From Chitinophagaceae bacterium (GTDB lineage Bacteria > Bacteroidota > Bacteroidia > Chitinophagales > Chitinophagaceae), in assembly GCA_023957155.1 (NCBI GenBank), contig JAMLHK010000022.1, positions 1-36,806 on the forward strand: a DNA stretch of 36,806 nucleotides, given 5' to 3'. Of the stretch, positions 16,332-24,535 are shown piece after piece. Every line of letters begins with the position of its first letter. Position 1 is the stretch's first letter. A program made the translations under genes and the position numbers. The notes beneath the pieces were generated by a model. It worked only from the letters and a program-made list of their open reading frames with translations. It had not been told where the DNA came from and did not search any database.

Positions 16332-17666
16332 TCAGTATGCTATGCGCAGCCCGTGTAAAAACGATTCCACTTTTTCCCAGATGGCTGCTGCAGATCGCCT
16401 GTGGTTATTAACTAATATGGAGAACATCAATAGCCTTCCTGACCGGGTATAAAGATAGCCGCTGAGACACAGTACCCCCGACATAGAACCGGACTTCGCA
16501 TAGATATGCCCCCGGTCACCCCGGAGCGTATACGTTAAGGCTCTGTCATCCGATCCGGGGAAGATATGCTGTAATCTTTCCATTCCGAACTCCGCTTTCA
16601 TTTTCTGAAGCATCCATACTATATCCTGTGGCGTAAACAAATTATACCGGCTTAACCCGCTACCATCAGCCCAACGCGGCTTTTGAGGTATTTCTGCCAG
16701 CTCATTTGCCAGCAGGTGCCGTATTATTTCCCGGTCATCCAGTACGCCCAGCTTTTCATTACCTGCCATTAACAGTACCTGTTCAGCAAAAAAATTATCA
16801 CTGCGTTGCATCATTATCTTAAACAGGGAATCGGACGGCTGTGAATAAACAATCCCTTCCGTCCGGATGGCAGTTGACGTGGTATCCATCGTTTTACCCA
16901 GCGTATCCTTTAACAAATCCAGCGTTGCATATAACCCGTTTGTAATAAAGGGAACCTGCTGCTGTGCATTAAGCTCCTGCCCCTGGGTTATGAAATATTT
17001 ATTTTCGGTTAATGCCCGCCGGACTGAAAAAATCTTCGCGGTGGTATCGTCACTAAAATTGACCTTCCAGTTAATATCCGGCTCCGAGTAAATAAAAGCC
17101 TCCCCCCTTGCCATAGCTGCAATACTGGATGAATCCCGTACCTGCATCCACCGGATCACATTTCCATAAACAGGAAAGGAACTCCGCTCAGTCATATAAG
17201 CGTGGTTATAATCATCCCACATCCATCCTTCACCCAGCGACTCCGACTTCCAGTTATTGGTAATAACAGCAATCGGTTTGGATTGTTTTTTCAGGAACTC
17301 AAATACCGGCTGGCGACTAAAATCAGGATGTAAAAAAGTGGGATCACCGGCAGGTTCTATAAAAAGCGTATCCTCCGTTTCTTTATATCGAAGCCCCACC
17401 ACACTATCATATAGATATTTCATCCCCGCATATAAAGAAAAGAGCTTAACATTACTGGCCGGTATAAAATATTTTTCAGCCTGGTACTTATAAAGAAACT
17501 GGTTTGCTCCTGCATCAAAAACAGCAATACCCGTATGTGCATCTGTCAACAATGTATCGTTAAACAGGTCTTTATCTGCAAGTTTCTGTATTTTACGGGA
17601 AACAGAACAGGATATGAGCAGCACTACTCCGGAAAACAAAATGACTATTCTAAGAGATGTAAACAT
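16332..17666 (-). CDS. dacB: D-alanyl-D-alanine carboxypeptidase/endopeptidase (PBP4, S13), lipoprotein
   Basis: The 444-residue protein carries a lipobox LLISC, so Cys20 is probably lipidated. Penicillin-binding motifs are SNVK (S71, K74) in IPASNVKLFS, DGSGLSRYN (334-342) and KSG (391-393) in YAKSGSMSGV. This is the S13 family that trims peptidoglycan stem peptides and cuts cross-links. The length fits members with the inserted domain between motifs 1 and 2. E. coli PBP4 is soluble in the periplasm, so a lipid anchor here is a difference. A possible promoter lies at 17698-17705. Confidence 0.93.
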   Translation of the reverse strand: MFTSLRIVILFSGVVLLISCSVSRKIQKLADKDLFNDTLLTDAHTGIAVFDAGANQFLYKYQAEKYFIPASNVKLFSLYAGMKYLYDSVVGLRYKETEDTLFIEPAGDPTFLHPDFSRQPVFEFLKKQSKPIAVITNNWKSESLGEGWMWDDYNHAYMTERSSFPVYGNVIRWMQVRDSSSIAAMARGEAFIYSEPDINWKVNFSDDTTAKIFSVRRALTENKYFITQGQELNAQQQVPFITNGLYATLDLLKDTLGKTMDTTSTAIRTEGIVYSQPSDSLFKIMMQRSDNFFAEQVLLMAGNEKLGVLDDREIIRHLLANELAEIPQKPRWADGSGLSRYNLFTPQDIVWMLQKMKAEFGMERLQHIFPGSDDRALTYTLRGDRGHIYAKSGSMSGVLCLSGYLYTRSGRLLMFSILVNNHRRSAAAIWEKVESFLHGLRIAY

Positions 17667-17697
17667 ATACCTGGGTAAGTAATCAGCAGCGGGTGAT

Positions 17698-17705
17698 CAA
17701 TAGTA
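17698..17705 (-). promoter_or_regulatory. possible -7 element of the PBP4 gene
   Basis: The minus strand reads TACTATTG, seven of eight relevant positions of TAnnTTTG allowing the two free bases, 31 bp upstream of the ATG at 17666. No clear -33 element. Confidence 0.28.
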
Positions 17706-17855
17706 AGTAGTCCGGAGCTCATGTGACATCTTTTCCAACTTCTTCATTTCGCATACCGGCGCCATCGTCCTTAGTGTATACGCTCACTGTAGTTTCCGCA
17801 CCTTCACATTTCCACATCTGCGGTCTGACGCTCCTTCGTCATGTGCCGACCACTT

Positions 17856-17892
17856 CATTTTCAAATTTTCAAATTCACACATCTTCAAATTA
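17856..17892. repeat. short TTCAAATT repeat cluster
   Basis: TCAAATT occurs three times at 17861, 17869 and 17885 in a low-complexity stretch that runs into the arginase-family stop codon. The rest of the 17667-17889 spacer shows no gene. Confidence 0.5.
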
Positions 17893-19023
17893 ACTTCTCT
17901 CCTGTGCCCTGAGCCAGCGTTCGGGTATTTCATTACTGCTGGCCTGAATATAATCCTGGTAAGAGCAGGCGATATAGGATTTATCCGGCAGTTGCATCCA
18001 CCATCTCCCGGTTTTTTTACTTTGCAAAAACACCGTATCAATTTCTGCAAAAGCGGTATTAAATTCAAAGAAGCTATCTTTCTCTGCAAACAGGGCTTCA
18101 TGCTTACCCTGCCATTTTCCATCCACAAAATACCATAACATCTGTGCGATCTGCTTTGCCGTTAGCTGCTGTATATCATTCTCTACCGTATAGCCATAAA
18201 TACCGATGGAGTTCAGGTTAGGGCTCATTCCTGCAAAGCGGGTAAGCATACAGGCCTGCTCTCCATCCAGCCCGTTAGGAGAAAGATAATTGGAAGGAGC
18301 AGCGGCATATTGAAGCGCGGCCATATCAATGCTTAGCATATTTGTATTGCGCATCACAGGCTCCATCTCCTCCATGTGCTCTTTTACAATACCCAGCCGG
18401 TAACAATCAAAGCGCAGCTTATCCATCGTTTCCAGCATGTTCGGATTTACAAAATAACTTTGAAAAGCAATATGGTTATAATGTTTGATGAAGTTGGGAT
18501 CGCCGGTCAGTAATTCCATTAAAAAATTCCTGCTGCGCAGCGGATTGTCCATACTCAGATCAATCAAGCCGTCTATTACAGCAACTTCAATAATACGGTT
18601 CAGTAGCTTATAGGCATCGTATTGTGCAAGGGTAAGATCATGACTGCCTCCTAAAATAATTACTGTTTTCCCGATATGCAGCAGCTCACTGACCACGGTT
18701 CTTAATGCCGCGTAGCTATCCGCTATACCCGCACCCGATTTGATATTGCCCACATCTGCAATCCGGATATCTTTATGCCAGTAATACAAAGCATAGAACT
18801 GGCTGCGAATAACATCGGGACCGGCGGAATAACTGTCTGAGCCTTCTCCTCTCTGCTCACCGCAACCTACCAATACCACATCGGCAGCATCAAGGTCTGG
18901 CAATTCTTCTTCATACAACGCAATATGGTTACCAATCTGCCCTTCCAGGTAATCTTCATCGTGCGATAAATGATACCGGTTAACCGGATTTAAAAAATCA
19001 GTAATATTAAGCAGATCACCCAT
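17890..19023 (-). CDS. arginase/formimidoylglutamase-fold protein without metal-ligand motifs
   Basis: The 377-residue protein has the ureohydrolase scaffold, but the three Mn-binding motifs are altered. The usual GGDHS block is GGSHDLT (125-131), DAHxD is DGLID (151-155) with the His lost, and SxDxDxxDP is SIDMAAL (231-237) with the second Asp lost. Hydrolysis of a guanidino or formimino substrate is therefore unlikely. Bacteroidota commonly carry such a homologue near topA or gldK of the type IX secretion system; here neither is adjacent. The C-terminal 80 residues (WRW-type WWMQLPDKSYIACSYQDY) extend past the normal fold. A TAGGTTTG promoter element lies 15 bp upstream. Function unknown. 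Confidence 0.85.
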   Translation of the reverse strand: MGDLLNITDFLNPVNRYHLSHDEDYLEGQIGNHIALYEEELPDLDAADVVLVGCGEQRGEGSDSYSAGPDVIRSQFYALYYWHKDIRIADVGNIKSGAGIADSYAALRTVVSELLHIGKTVIILGGSHDLTLAQYDAYKLLNRIIEVAVIDGLIDLSMDNPLRSRNFLMELLTGDPNFIKHYNHIAFQSYFVNPNMLETMDKLRFDCYRLGIVKEHMEEMEPVMRNTNMLSIDMAALQYAAAPSNYLSPNGLDGEQACMLTRFAGMSPNLNSIGIYGYTVENDIQQLTAKQIAQMLWYFVDGKWQGKHEALFAEKDSFFEFNTAFAEIDTVFLQSKKTGRWWMQLPDKSYIACSYQDYIQASSNEIPERWLRAQERS

Positions 19024-19037
19024 AGCAATGATTTTTA

Positions 19038-19045
19038 CAAACCTA
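19038..19045 (-). promoter_or_regulatory. -7 promoter element of arginase-family gene
   Basis: The minus strand reads TAGGTTTG, an exact TAnnTTTG match, 14 bp upstream of the ATG at 19021-19023, implying a very short leader. The -33 position is not well conserved. Confidence 0.5.
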
Positions 19046-19134
19046 CTGGTTCTGTGGCAAAAATCAGAGCATAAAATTCTAACATGATGTGAAAAACCGC
19101 TAACCGGAACAAAAGCCGGCGTTGCGCTGATCTG

Positions 19135-22100
19135 TCATTTCTCCATATTTCGCAAGGCATCCAGAATAGACACTCCTGCATCCCGATTGGATTCAGGTAA
19201 AGCAACCGTTGTGTCCTTACGTTCAAATACCGCTTTGCTCCATTGCAAAACAGCCTGAAAACGGGGATAAGCAGCTATCTGCTGATCCATCCATTCCACC
19301 GCCTTTTCCCGGCTTTCCCTCTTTTCGATTACCCATGCTGATACCAATGCGTTGGAAGGAATAAAATTGCTCACCGTATTGTCAATCCTCGGGGTAAACT
19401 TCAAAATACGATCCAACAGCAACGCTCCGTTTGCATTTTTTAACGGTATACTACACAGGTATTCCATCCAGTCTTCCAGGCGACTGTCTATTTGATTATC
19501 ATAGGGTTTTCCCACACCCAGGTTCTGCGGCCACCGCCGCGACTGGTCAATATACCCCTGGGCTTTCCTGTAATTATTTTTCCGCATCTCCTGTAAAGCA
19601 AGCATCAGCTTTGCTTCGCGATACAATGCCTTACCCTCCGTAGCACCTTCAAAAGGTATAATATTCAGCTTTGCCAGCAGCGCATCTGCTTCCTTATATT
19701 TTTTATTCAACATCAGGGCTTTGGCATATAGCATACCCATTATATATTGTTCCTGATGCGCCTGGTAAAAAGGAGCTGCTACAGACAATGCAGCAGCAGG
19801 TTGCCTGTGCTCAATATAATATTCGGCAAGCAGCTTATGATAGCGCCATTGCGCAGGGTCAAGCTGCAGGGCTTTTTTAATATCCTTAAGACTTTGAGCG
19901 GTATCCGAGTCTTTAAAGATCGCAAAACGTGTTGCATAAAACGGTGCGTAGTCAGGTTCATTGCCGCAAGACAATAACAGCTGCTTACTCTCCTCATTAC
20001 GGTTACGGTCTTTATAAATTAATGCCAGCTGGTATTTGAGAAGCCAGTCATTTTGCCCTTTCAGCAGGTGTTCAATTACCATAGCTGTTTCTGATCTAAA
20101 GAGGAAGGCAAGCGCAGGATTTACCCCGGCACTATTCAGTTTTTTATTTTGCAGAAATGCGCTCCAGCATGCAGATTCAACACTTGCCGGGCTTAAAGCA
20201 AACACGTCAAGCGCCTTATCATGATAACCGGCATTGTAATACCAGATTGCCAGTTCGGCAAAAGTTTCTGCGGGCAATTCATTTCTCACCAGCGAGGTGA
20301 AAGCTTTTTTAGCTTCTTCAGTTTGCTGCCAGCAATATTTTTCGAAATAAGCAAAATGATTCAATGGATCATACGATAAAATAGTATGTAGTACAGCTTC
20401 GGCTTTTGCTTTTGCATTAATTTGACGCAATGCAGCAGCCTGCAACATCAGGGCATCTATATTATACCGGTTGTAATCTATGGCCTTTGCTGCATACGCT
20501 ACAGCCTGGTCAAACGCTTTTTCCCGGCTGTACAGCCTGCTCAGTCCCGTATAAGCCGCACTCCGGAATTCAGGTGTTAGCGCCGCAATGCTCAACCCGT
20601 CTTTCGCATCGGCGGTATTACCCAGCTGCGCATTAATAATACCATAATAATAATTGGCATCACCGGCATGGGTATGAATGCTTATTGCCCGGGTTGCCAG
20701 TTGCTGAGCCTCGGCGTAACGCATATTCCTGTACAGCAGTTCGGACATTTTAACCAGCGCCGGGAAAAAATTACTATCCTGTTTTAAAGCATTACCCAAC
20801 ATCTCCTCCGCTTTCCCGTACATTTTCTGATCCATGTACGCTCTTCCCTGCAGGTACAAGCCGTATACGGTATTCCAGTCGAAGTTTTCCGGTGTTTTTA
20901 CCGGGCGATGCAGGCTTTCATAACCGGTATCCCCATGATATACCAATTTGCCGGCGCCCAAACGGGCAACGAGATCTTTTTCGCGGATACTCACCGGTAT
21001 AGAATCGGAGTAAACCTGTAACGGAGACAGGTTAACGACTTTGCTATACACCACATTTTCCCCGGACTTTACCTCCAGCGTATCATGGACAAACTGTGCT
21101 GCAGAAAAATATATTTTCAGCCACCCGTTTTCATATTTTACATTGAGCGCACCATAGGGATTAGCCTTTGCAATACCCTGCGTTTTTGATACCGGGTACC
21201 AGTATTCCTTCCAGGTATCCGTAGCATAAGGAGCAAAACTTACCTGCTTAAACGGTGTAAATGTGCTTGGGGAGGAATTCTGATTAAACAACCTTCCGGA
21301 TTGAATCTCCACATACTGCCCATCCGTATCCGTAAGCAGCTTTTCCCAGATCATCCCCTGCCCGGACAATCCCCATATCCATATCTTCCTGCCCGCTTTA
21401 TCATCATAAGTACCATAACGCACCATACCGGTTTGATCGTCATGCCAGTATGCGCCAAAGAAATCAGCCGGCTTACCAAACACATGATAGGATTTGTATC
21501 CGCCAAAATCGTTCTCTTCGTAAAAATTGATCTTTTTACCATTGGTTTCATTTACCGGCCAGGATGCATATTCTCCGTTATGCCCGATATATTTCGTACC
21601 GGGAAAAATAAATTCAAGATTTCCTTTTGCTTTAACGCCCAAATTCATCCAGTGATAGTAAGGCTGTTCAACAGGAGTGGAATTGTACCAGAAAGATTGC
21701 GTGGTGAAATAAGCTTTATCCCGGGGAAGATTGATCTCTATCCGCCAGTTGCTCCGCGTTAAAAGGTCCAGCACGCCGATTATACAGCTTACGCTTCCGT
21801 CATCATTTGTACGTGTGATGTAATCAACAGGTGTGGCATTGGAAGGCGTATGCCCGATAATGCCATAATTGGGTTCCAGCCCGCCACTGGTCCAGGGTCC
21901 GCGCATGGCAATATCCCGGAACTTCACCGCATGGTTATAATAAATAAAAGATTTGCCGGATTGCTTCTCTATTGCCGCCCATACTTTTCCTCCTATTTCC
22001 GGTGTGATCAGCACCCGGATATAATCGTTAGCCAGTTCAACAATTTTCCACTGTTTCTGCTGAGGCTTGTCCGTAAATCCGTCATAACGGAAATAAGGGT

Positions 22101-22251
22101 ATACCGGTGACAACAACGGCATCGGGTTAGGGTCTGAAAAAACATAGGTAGGAAAGGTCTGCATATACTCCCTTACGGTAGCCTGTTGTTGAGCGGTACC
22201 GGCTACGATCGTAAGGCAAAAAAATAGCAAAATCATCAAAGGCTTTCTCAT
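19135..22251 (-). CDS. exported DUF5107 protein with TPR repeats
   Basis: This 1038-residue protein has an N-terminal signal peptide (MRKPLMILLFFCLTIVAGTAQ). Residues about 40-340 form a DUF5107 domain, rich in aromatic residues and with the galactose-mutarotase-like feel of LITPEIGGKVWAAIEKQSGKSFIYYN and GLEPNYGIIGH; such folds usually bind carbohydrate. From about 455 onward, helical TPR-type repeats run for several hundred residues (YLQGRAYMDQKMYGKAEEML, LSRLYSREKAFDQAVAYAAKAIDYNRYN and later copies). The combination is known in Bacteroidota but no reaction is established. It probably acts in the periplasm, perhaps with sugar-processing partners, none of which is adjacent. Confidence 0.85.
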   Translation of the reverse strand: MRKPLMILLFFCLTIVAGTAQQQATVREYMQTFPTYVFSDPNPMPLLSPVYPYFRYDGFTDKPQQKQWKIVELANDYIRVLITPEIGGKVWAAIEKQSGKSFIYYNHAVKFRDIAMRGPWTSGGLEPNYGIIGHTPSNATPVDYITRTNDDGSVSCIIGVLDLLTRSNWRIEINLPRDKAYFTTQSFWYNSTPVEQPYYHWMNLGVKAKGNLEFIFPGTKYIGHNGEYASWPVNETNGKKINFYEENDFGGYKSYHVFGKPADFFGAYWHDDQTGMVRYGTYDDKAGRKIWIWGLSGQGMIWEKLLTDTDGQYVEIQSGRLFNQNSSPSTFTPFKQVSFAPYATDTWKEYWYPVSKTQGIAKANPYGALNVKYENGWLKIYFSAAQFVHDTLEVKSGENVVYSKVVNLSPLQVYSDSIPVSIREKDLVARLGAGKLVYHGDTGYESLHRPVKTPENFDWNTVYGLYLQGRAYMDQKMYGKAEEMLGNALKQDSNFFPALVKMSELLYRNMRYAEAQQLATRAISIHTHAGDANYYYGIINAQLGNTADAKDGLSIAALTPEFRSAAYTGLSRLYSREKAFDQAVAYAAKAIDYNRYNIDALMLQAAALRQINAKAKAEAVLHTILSYDPLNHFAYFEKYCWQQTEEAKKAFTSLVRNELPAETFAELAIWYYNAGYHDKALDVFALSPASVESACWSAFLQNKKLNSAGVNPALAFLFRSETAMVIEHLLKGQNDWLLKYQLALIYKDRNRNEESKQLLLSCGNEPDYAPFYATRFAIFKDSDTAQSLKDIKKALQLDPAQWRYHKLLAEYYIEHRQPAAALSVAAPFYQAHQEQYIMGMLYAKALMLNKKYKEADALLAKLNIIPFEGATEGKALYREAKLMLALQEMRKNNYRKAQGYIDQSRRWPQNLGVGKPYDNQIDSRLEDWMEYLCSIPLKNANGALLLDRILKFTPRIDNTVSNFIPSNALVSAWVIEKRESREKAVEWMDQQIAAYPRFQAVLQWSKAVFERKDTTVALPESNRDAGVSILDALRNMEK

Positions 22252-22320
22252 GGAACAATCATTTAAATGGCTGACAGCCTAAAATTAGGGAAAACACATC
22301 CATTAAACTACAGCAAACGA

Positions 22321-22349
22321 TTGTGTGATTTGGGCTTTCCTTACATTTG
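22321..22349 (+). promoter_or_regulatory. promoter of recG
   Basis: TTG at 22321-22323 and TACATTTG at 22342-22349, an exact TAnnTTTG, are 18 bp apart. Transcription would start near 22356, which rules out the TTG at 22347 as recG start because it lies within the -7 element. Confidence 0.65.
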
Positions 22350-22388
22350 CCTCTAAAGCCCGGTGATATCAGTACGCTCAGTTCCATA

Positions 22389-24479
22389 TTGTCTAATCCC
22401 ATTGAATACCTTAAAGGCGTAGGCCCCGTAAAAGGCGACCTGCTCAAAAAGGAGCTGAACATTTTTTCCTTCAACGACCTGCTAACCCATTTCCCTTACC
22501 GGCATATTGATAAAACAGAAATAAAAAAGATCGGCGATCTTACTCCGGACCTGGATTATATACAGGTGGCAGGGAAAATTGTCTCCTGCGAGATCATGGG
22601 TGAAAAAAGAGGGCGACGCCTGGTTGCTGAATTACAAGATGATACGGGTTCACTGGAGCTTACCTGGTTCCAGGGTATCAACTGGATACAAAAAACCATC
22701 CATATCGGCCAGTCTTTCCTGGTTTTCGGCAGGCTCTCCTACTTCATGGGTAGCCCCCAGATCACCCACCCGGAAATAGAAATACTGACACCCGAAAAGA
22801 AGGAAGGGAAAAATTACCTGGAGCCGGTTTATCCTACTACGGAAAAATTAAAAGTGCGGGGGCTGAACGGCAGGCAGATCGGCAAACTGATGTATACACT
22901 TGTGGGGCTGCTGCATGAAAAAGATATACCTGAAAATATCCCGGAAAACATTATACAACAGTTGCAACTAATGCCCCGTTACCAGGCTTACCTGAATATC
23001 CATTTCCCGGCCAATCCTCTGTTTTATGAAAAAGCCCTTGCCCGTCTGAAATTTGAGGAACTGTTTCTTGCCCAGGTAAGATTAGGGCTGATCCGGTCTA
23101 ACCGGCACCGTTATTCCAGAGGTGTGGTATTTGAGCAGGTAAAGACTTTATTTCATACCTTCTATGCTTCTTATCTGCCCTTTGCATTGACCGGTGCGCA
23201 AAAAAGAGTGCTGAAAGAGATCAGGCAGGACACGGCAAGAGGATCCCAGATGAACCGCCTGCTGCAGGGCGATGTAGGAAGCGGCAAAACAATCGTGGCC
23301 CTGCTGAGTATGCTGCTTGCTGCCGATAACGGCTATCAAAGCTGTATGATGGCTCCCACTGAAATTCTCGCCCGGCAGCACAATGAAAGTATCCGGGAAC
23401 TGCTTAAAGATATGCCGGTGCAAACCGCTTTACTCACCGGCTCTACCCCAAAGGCTAAGCGAAAAGAAATTTTGGAAAAAGCGTCAAATGGCAACCTTCA
23501 TATTTTAATTGGCACCCATGCCATCATTGAAGACCAGGTGCAGTTCAATAAACTGGGGCTTGCCGTGGTAGATGAACAACACCGCTTTGGCGTGGCACAA
23601 AGGGCAAAGCTATGGGAAAAAGCGAGTGTGCCACCGCACATGCTGGTAATGACTGCTACCCCCATCCCCAGAACCCTGGCCATGACAGCTTACGGCGACC
23701 TTGACTATAGCATTATGGATGAGCTTCCACCGGGAAGGATACCCGTTACCACCGTTCACCGGGATGAAAGCGCCCGGTCGCAGGTAATGGATTTTATTAA
23801 AGCGGAAATAAAAAAAGGCCGGCAGGCTTATATCATTTTCCCCCTGATAGAAGAAAGTGAAAAGTTAAACTATGAAAACCTGATGAAAGGCTATGAAAAC
23901 GTGAAAGCATATTTTCCCGAACCGGCATACTGGATAAGCATGGTACACGGAAAAATGAAGGCTCCTCAGAAAGAAGCCAATATGCAACGTTTTATACAAA
24001 AAGATACTCAGATCATGGTGTCTACCACCGTTATTGAAGTGGGGGTAAATGTTCCCAATGCAACCGTAATGGTAATTGAAAGTGCCGAAAAATTCGGATT
24101 ATCACAATTACACCAGCTACGCGGCAGAGTAGGAAGAGGCGGCGATAAAAGCTACTGCATCTTACTAACCGGCAATAAGCTAAGCGCCGAAGCACGGGAA
24201 AGACTGAAAATCATGTGTGCGACCCATGACGGTTTTATCATAGCCGAAAAGGATCTTGAAATACGCGGACCCGGAGATATTGAAGGTACGCGGCAGAGTG
24301 GTATGCTCAATTTTAAACTGGCAAGCATTGTGCAGGATAAACATTTGTTAGATTTCGCCAAACAACACGCAGAAATCTTATTAAATGAAGACCCTGAACT
24401 GAACCTGGCAGTTAACTTGAAGTTAAAAAACTATCTTCAGCAGCAAAAAGGACAAACCCTGTGGAGTAAGATATCGTAA
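22389..24479 (+). CDS. recG: ATP-dependent DNA helicase RecG
   Basis: About 696 residues. RecG reverses stalled replication forks and migrates branched DNA. The N-terminal wedge domain starts NPIEYLKGVGPVKGDLL, Walker A is GDVGSGKT (about 294-301), motif II is DEQH (about 395-398), motif III is TATPIPRTL, and motif VI QLRGRVGRG is near 578. No ATG exists in frame before the conserved N-terminus. The first in-frame ATG lies deep in the wedge domain at MGEKRG. A TTG at 22347 overlaps the promoter, so the TTG at 22389 (LSNPIEYLKG) is the best start, though the ATA before it could be a mutated ATG. Confidence 0.93.
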   Translation: MSNPIEYLKGVGPVKGDLLKKELNIFSFNDLLTHFPYRHIDKTEIKKIGDLTPDLDYIQVAGKIVSCEIMGEKRGRRLVAELQDDTGSLELTWFQGINWIQKTIHIGQSFLVFGRLSYFMGSPQITHPEIEILTPEKKEGKNYLEPVYPTTEKLKVRGLNGRQIGKLMYTLVGLLHEKDIPENIPENIIQQLQLMPRYQAYLNIHFPANPLFYEKALARLKFEELFLAQVRLGLIRSNRHRYSRGVVFEQVKTLFHTFYASYLPFALTGAQKRVLKEIRQDTARGSQMNRLLQGDVGSGKTIVALLSMLLAADNGYQSCMMAPTEILARQHNESIRELLKDMPVQTALLTGSTPKAKRKEILEKASNGNLHILIGTHAIIEDQVQFNKLGLAVVDEQHRFGVAQRAKLWEKASVPPHMLVMTATPIPRTLAMTAYGDLDYSIMDELPPGRIPVTTVHRDESARSQVMDFIKAEIKKGRQAYIIFPLIEESEKLNYENLMKGYENVKAYFPEPAYWISMVHGKMKAPQKEANMQRFIQKDTQIMVSTTVIEVGVNVPNATVMVIESAEKFGLSQLHQLRGRVGRGGDKSYCILLTGNKLSAEARERLKIMCATHDGFIIAEKDLEIRGPGDIEGTRQSGMLNFKLASIVQDKHLLDFAKQHAEILLNEDPELNLAVNLKLKNYLQQQKGQTLWSKIS

Positions 24480-24535
24480 ATCTGTAATTAAGGCTAAATT
24501 CGCTAATTGAATCCGTCATTAATAAGAAATTAAAG

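Noticed and set aside
17784-18128. 114-codon frame overlapping the arginase-family 3' end
   Set aside because: Most of it overlaps the real gene in another frame and the product has no recognisable structure.
22347-22349. TTG as start of recG
   Set aside because: These bases are the last three of the -7 promoter element TACATTTG, so they would not be in the transcript.
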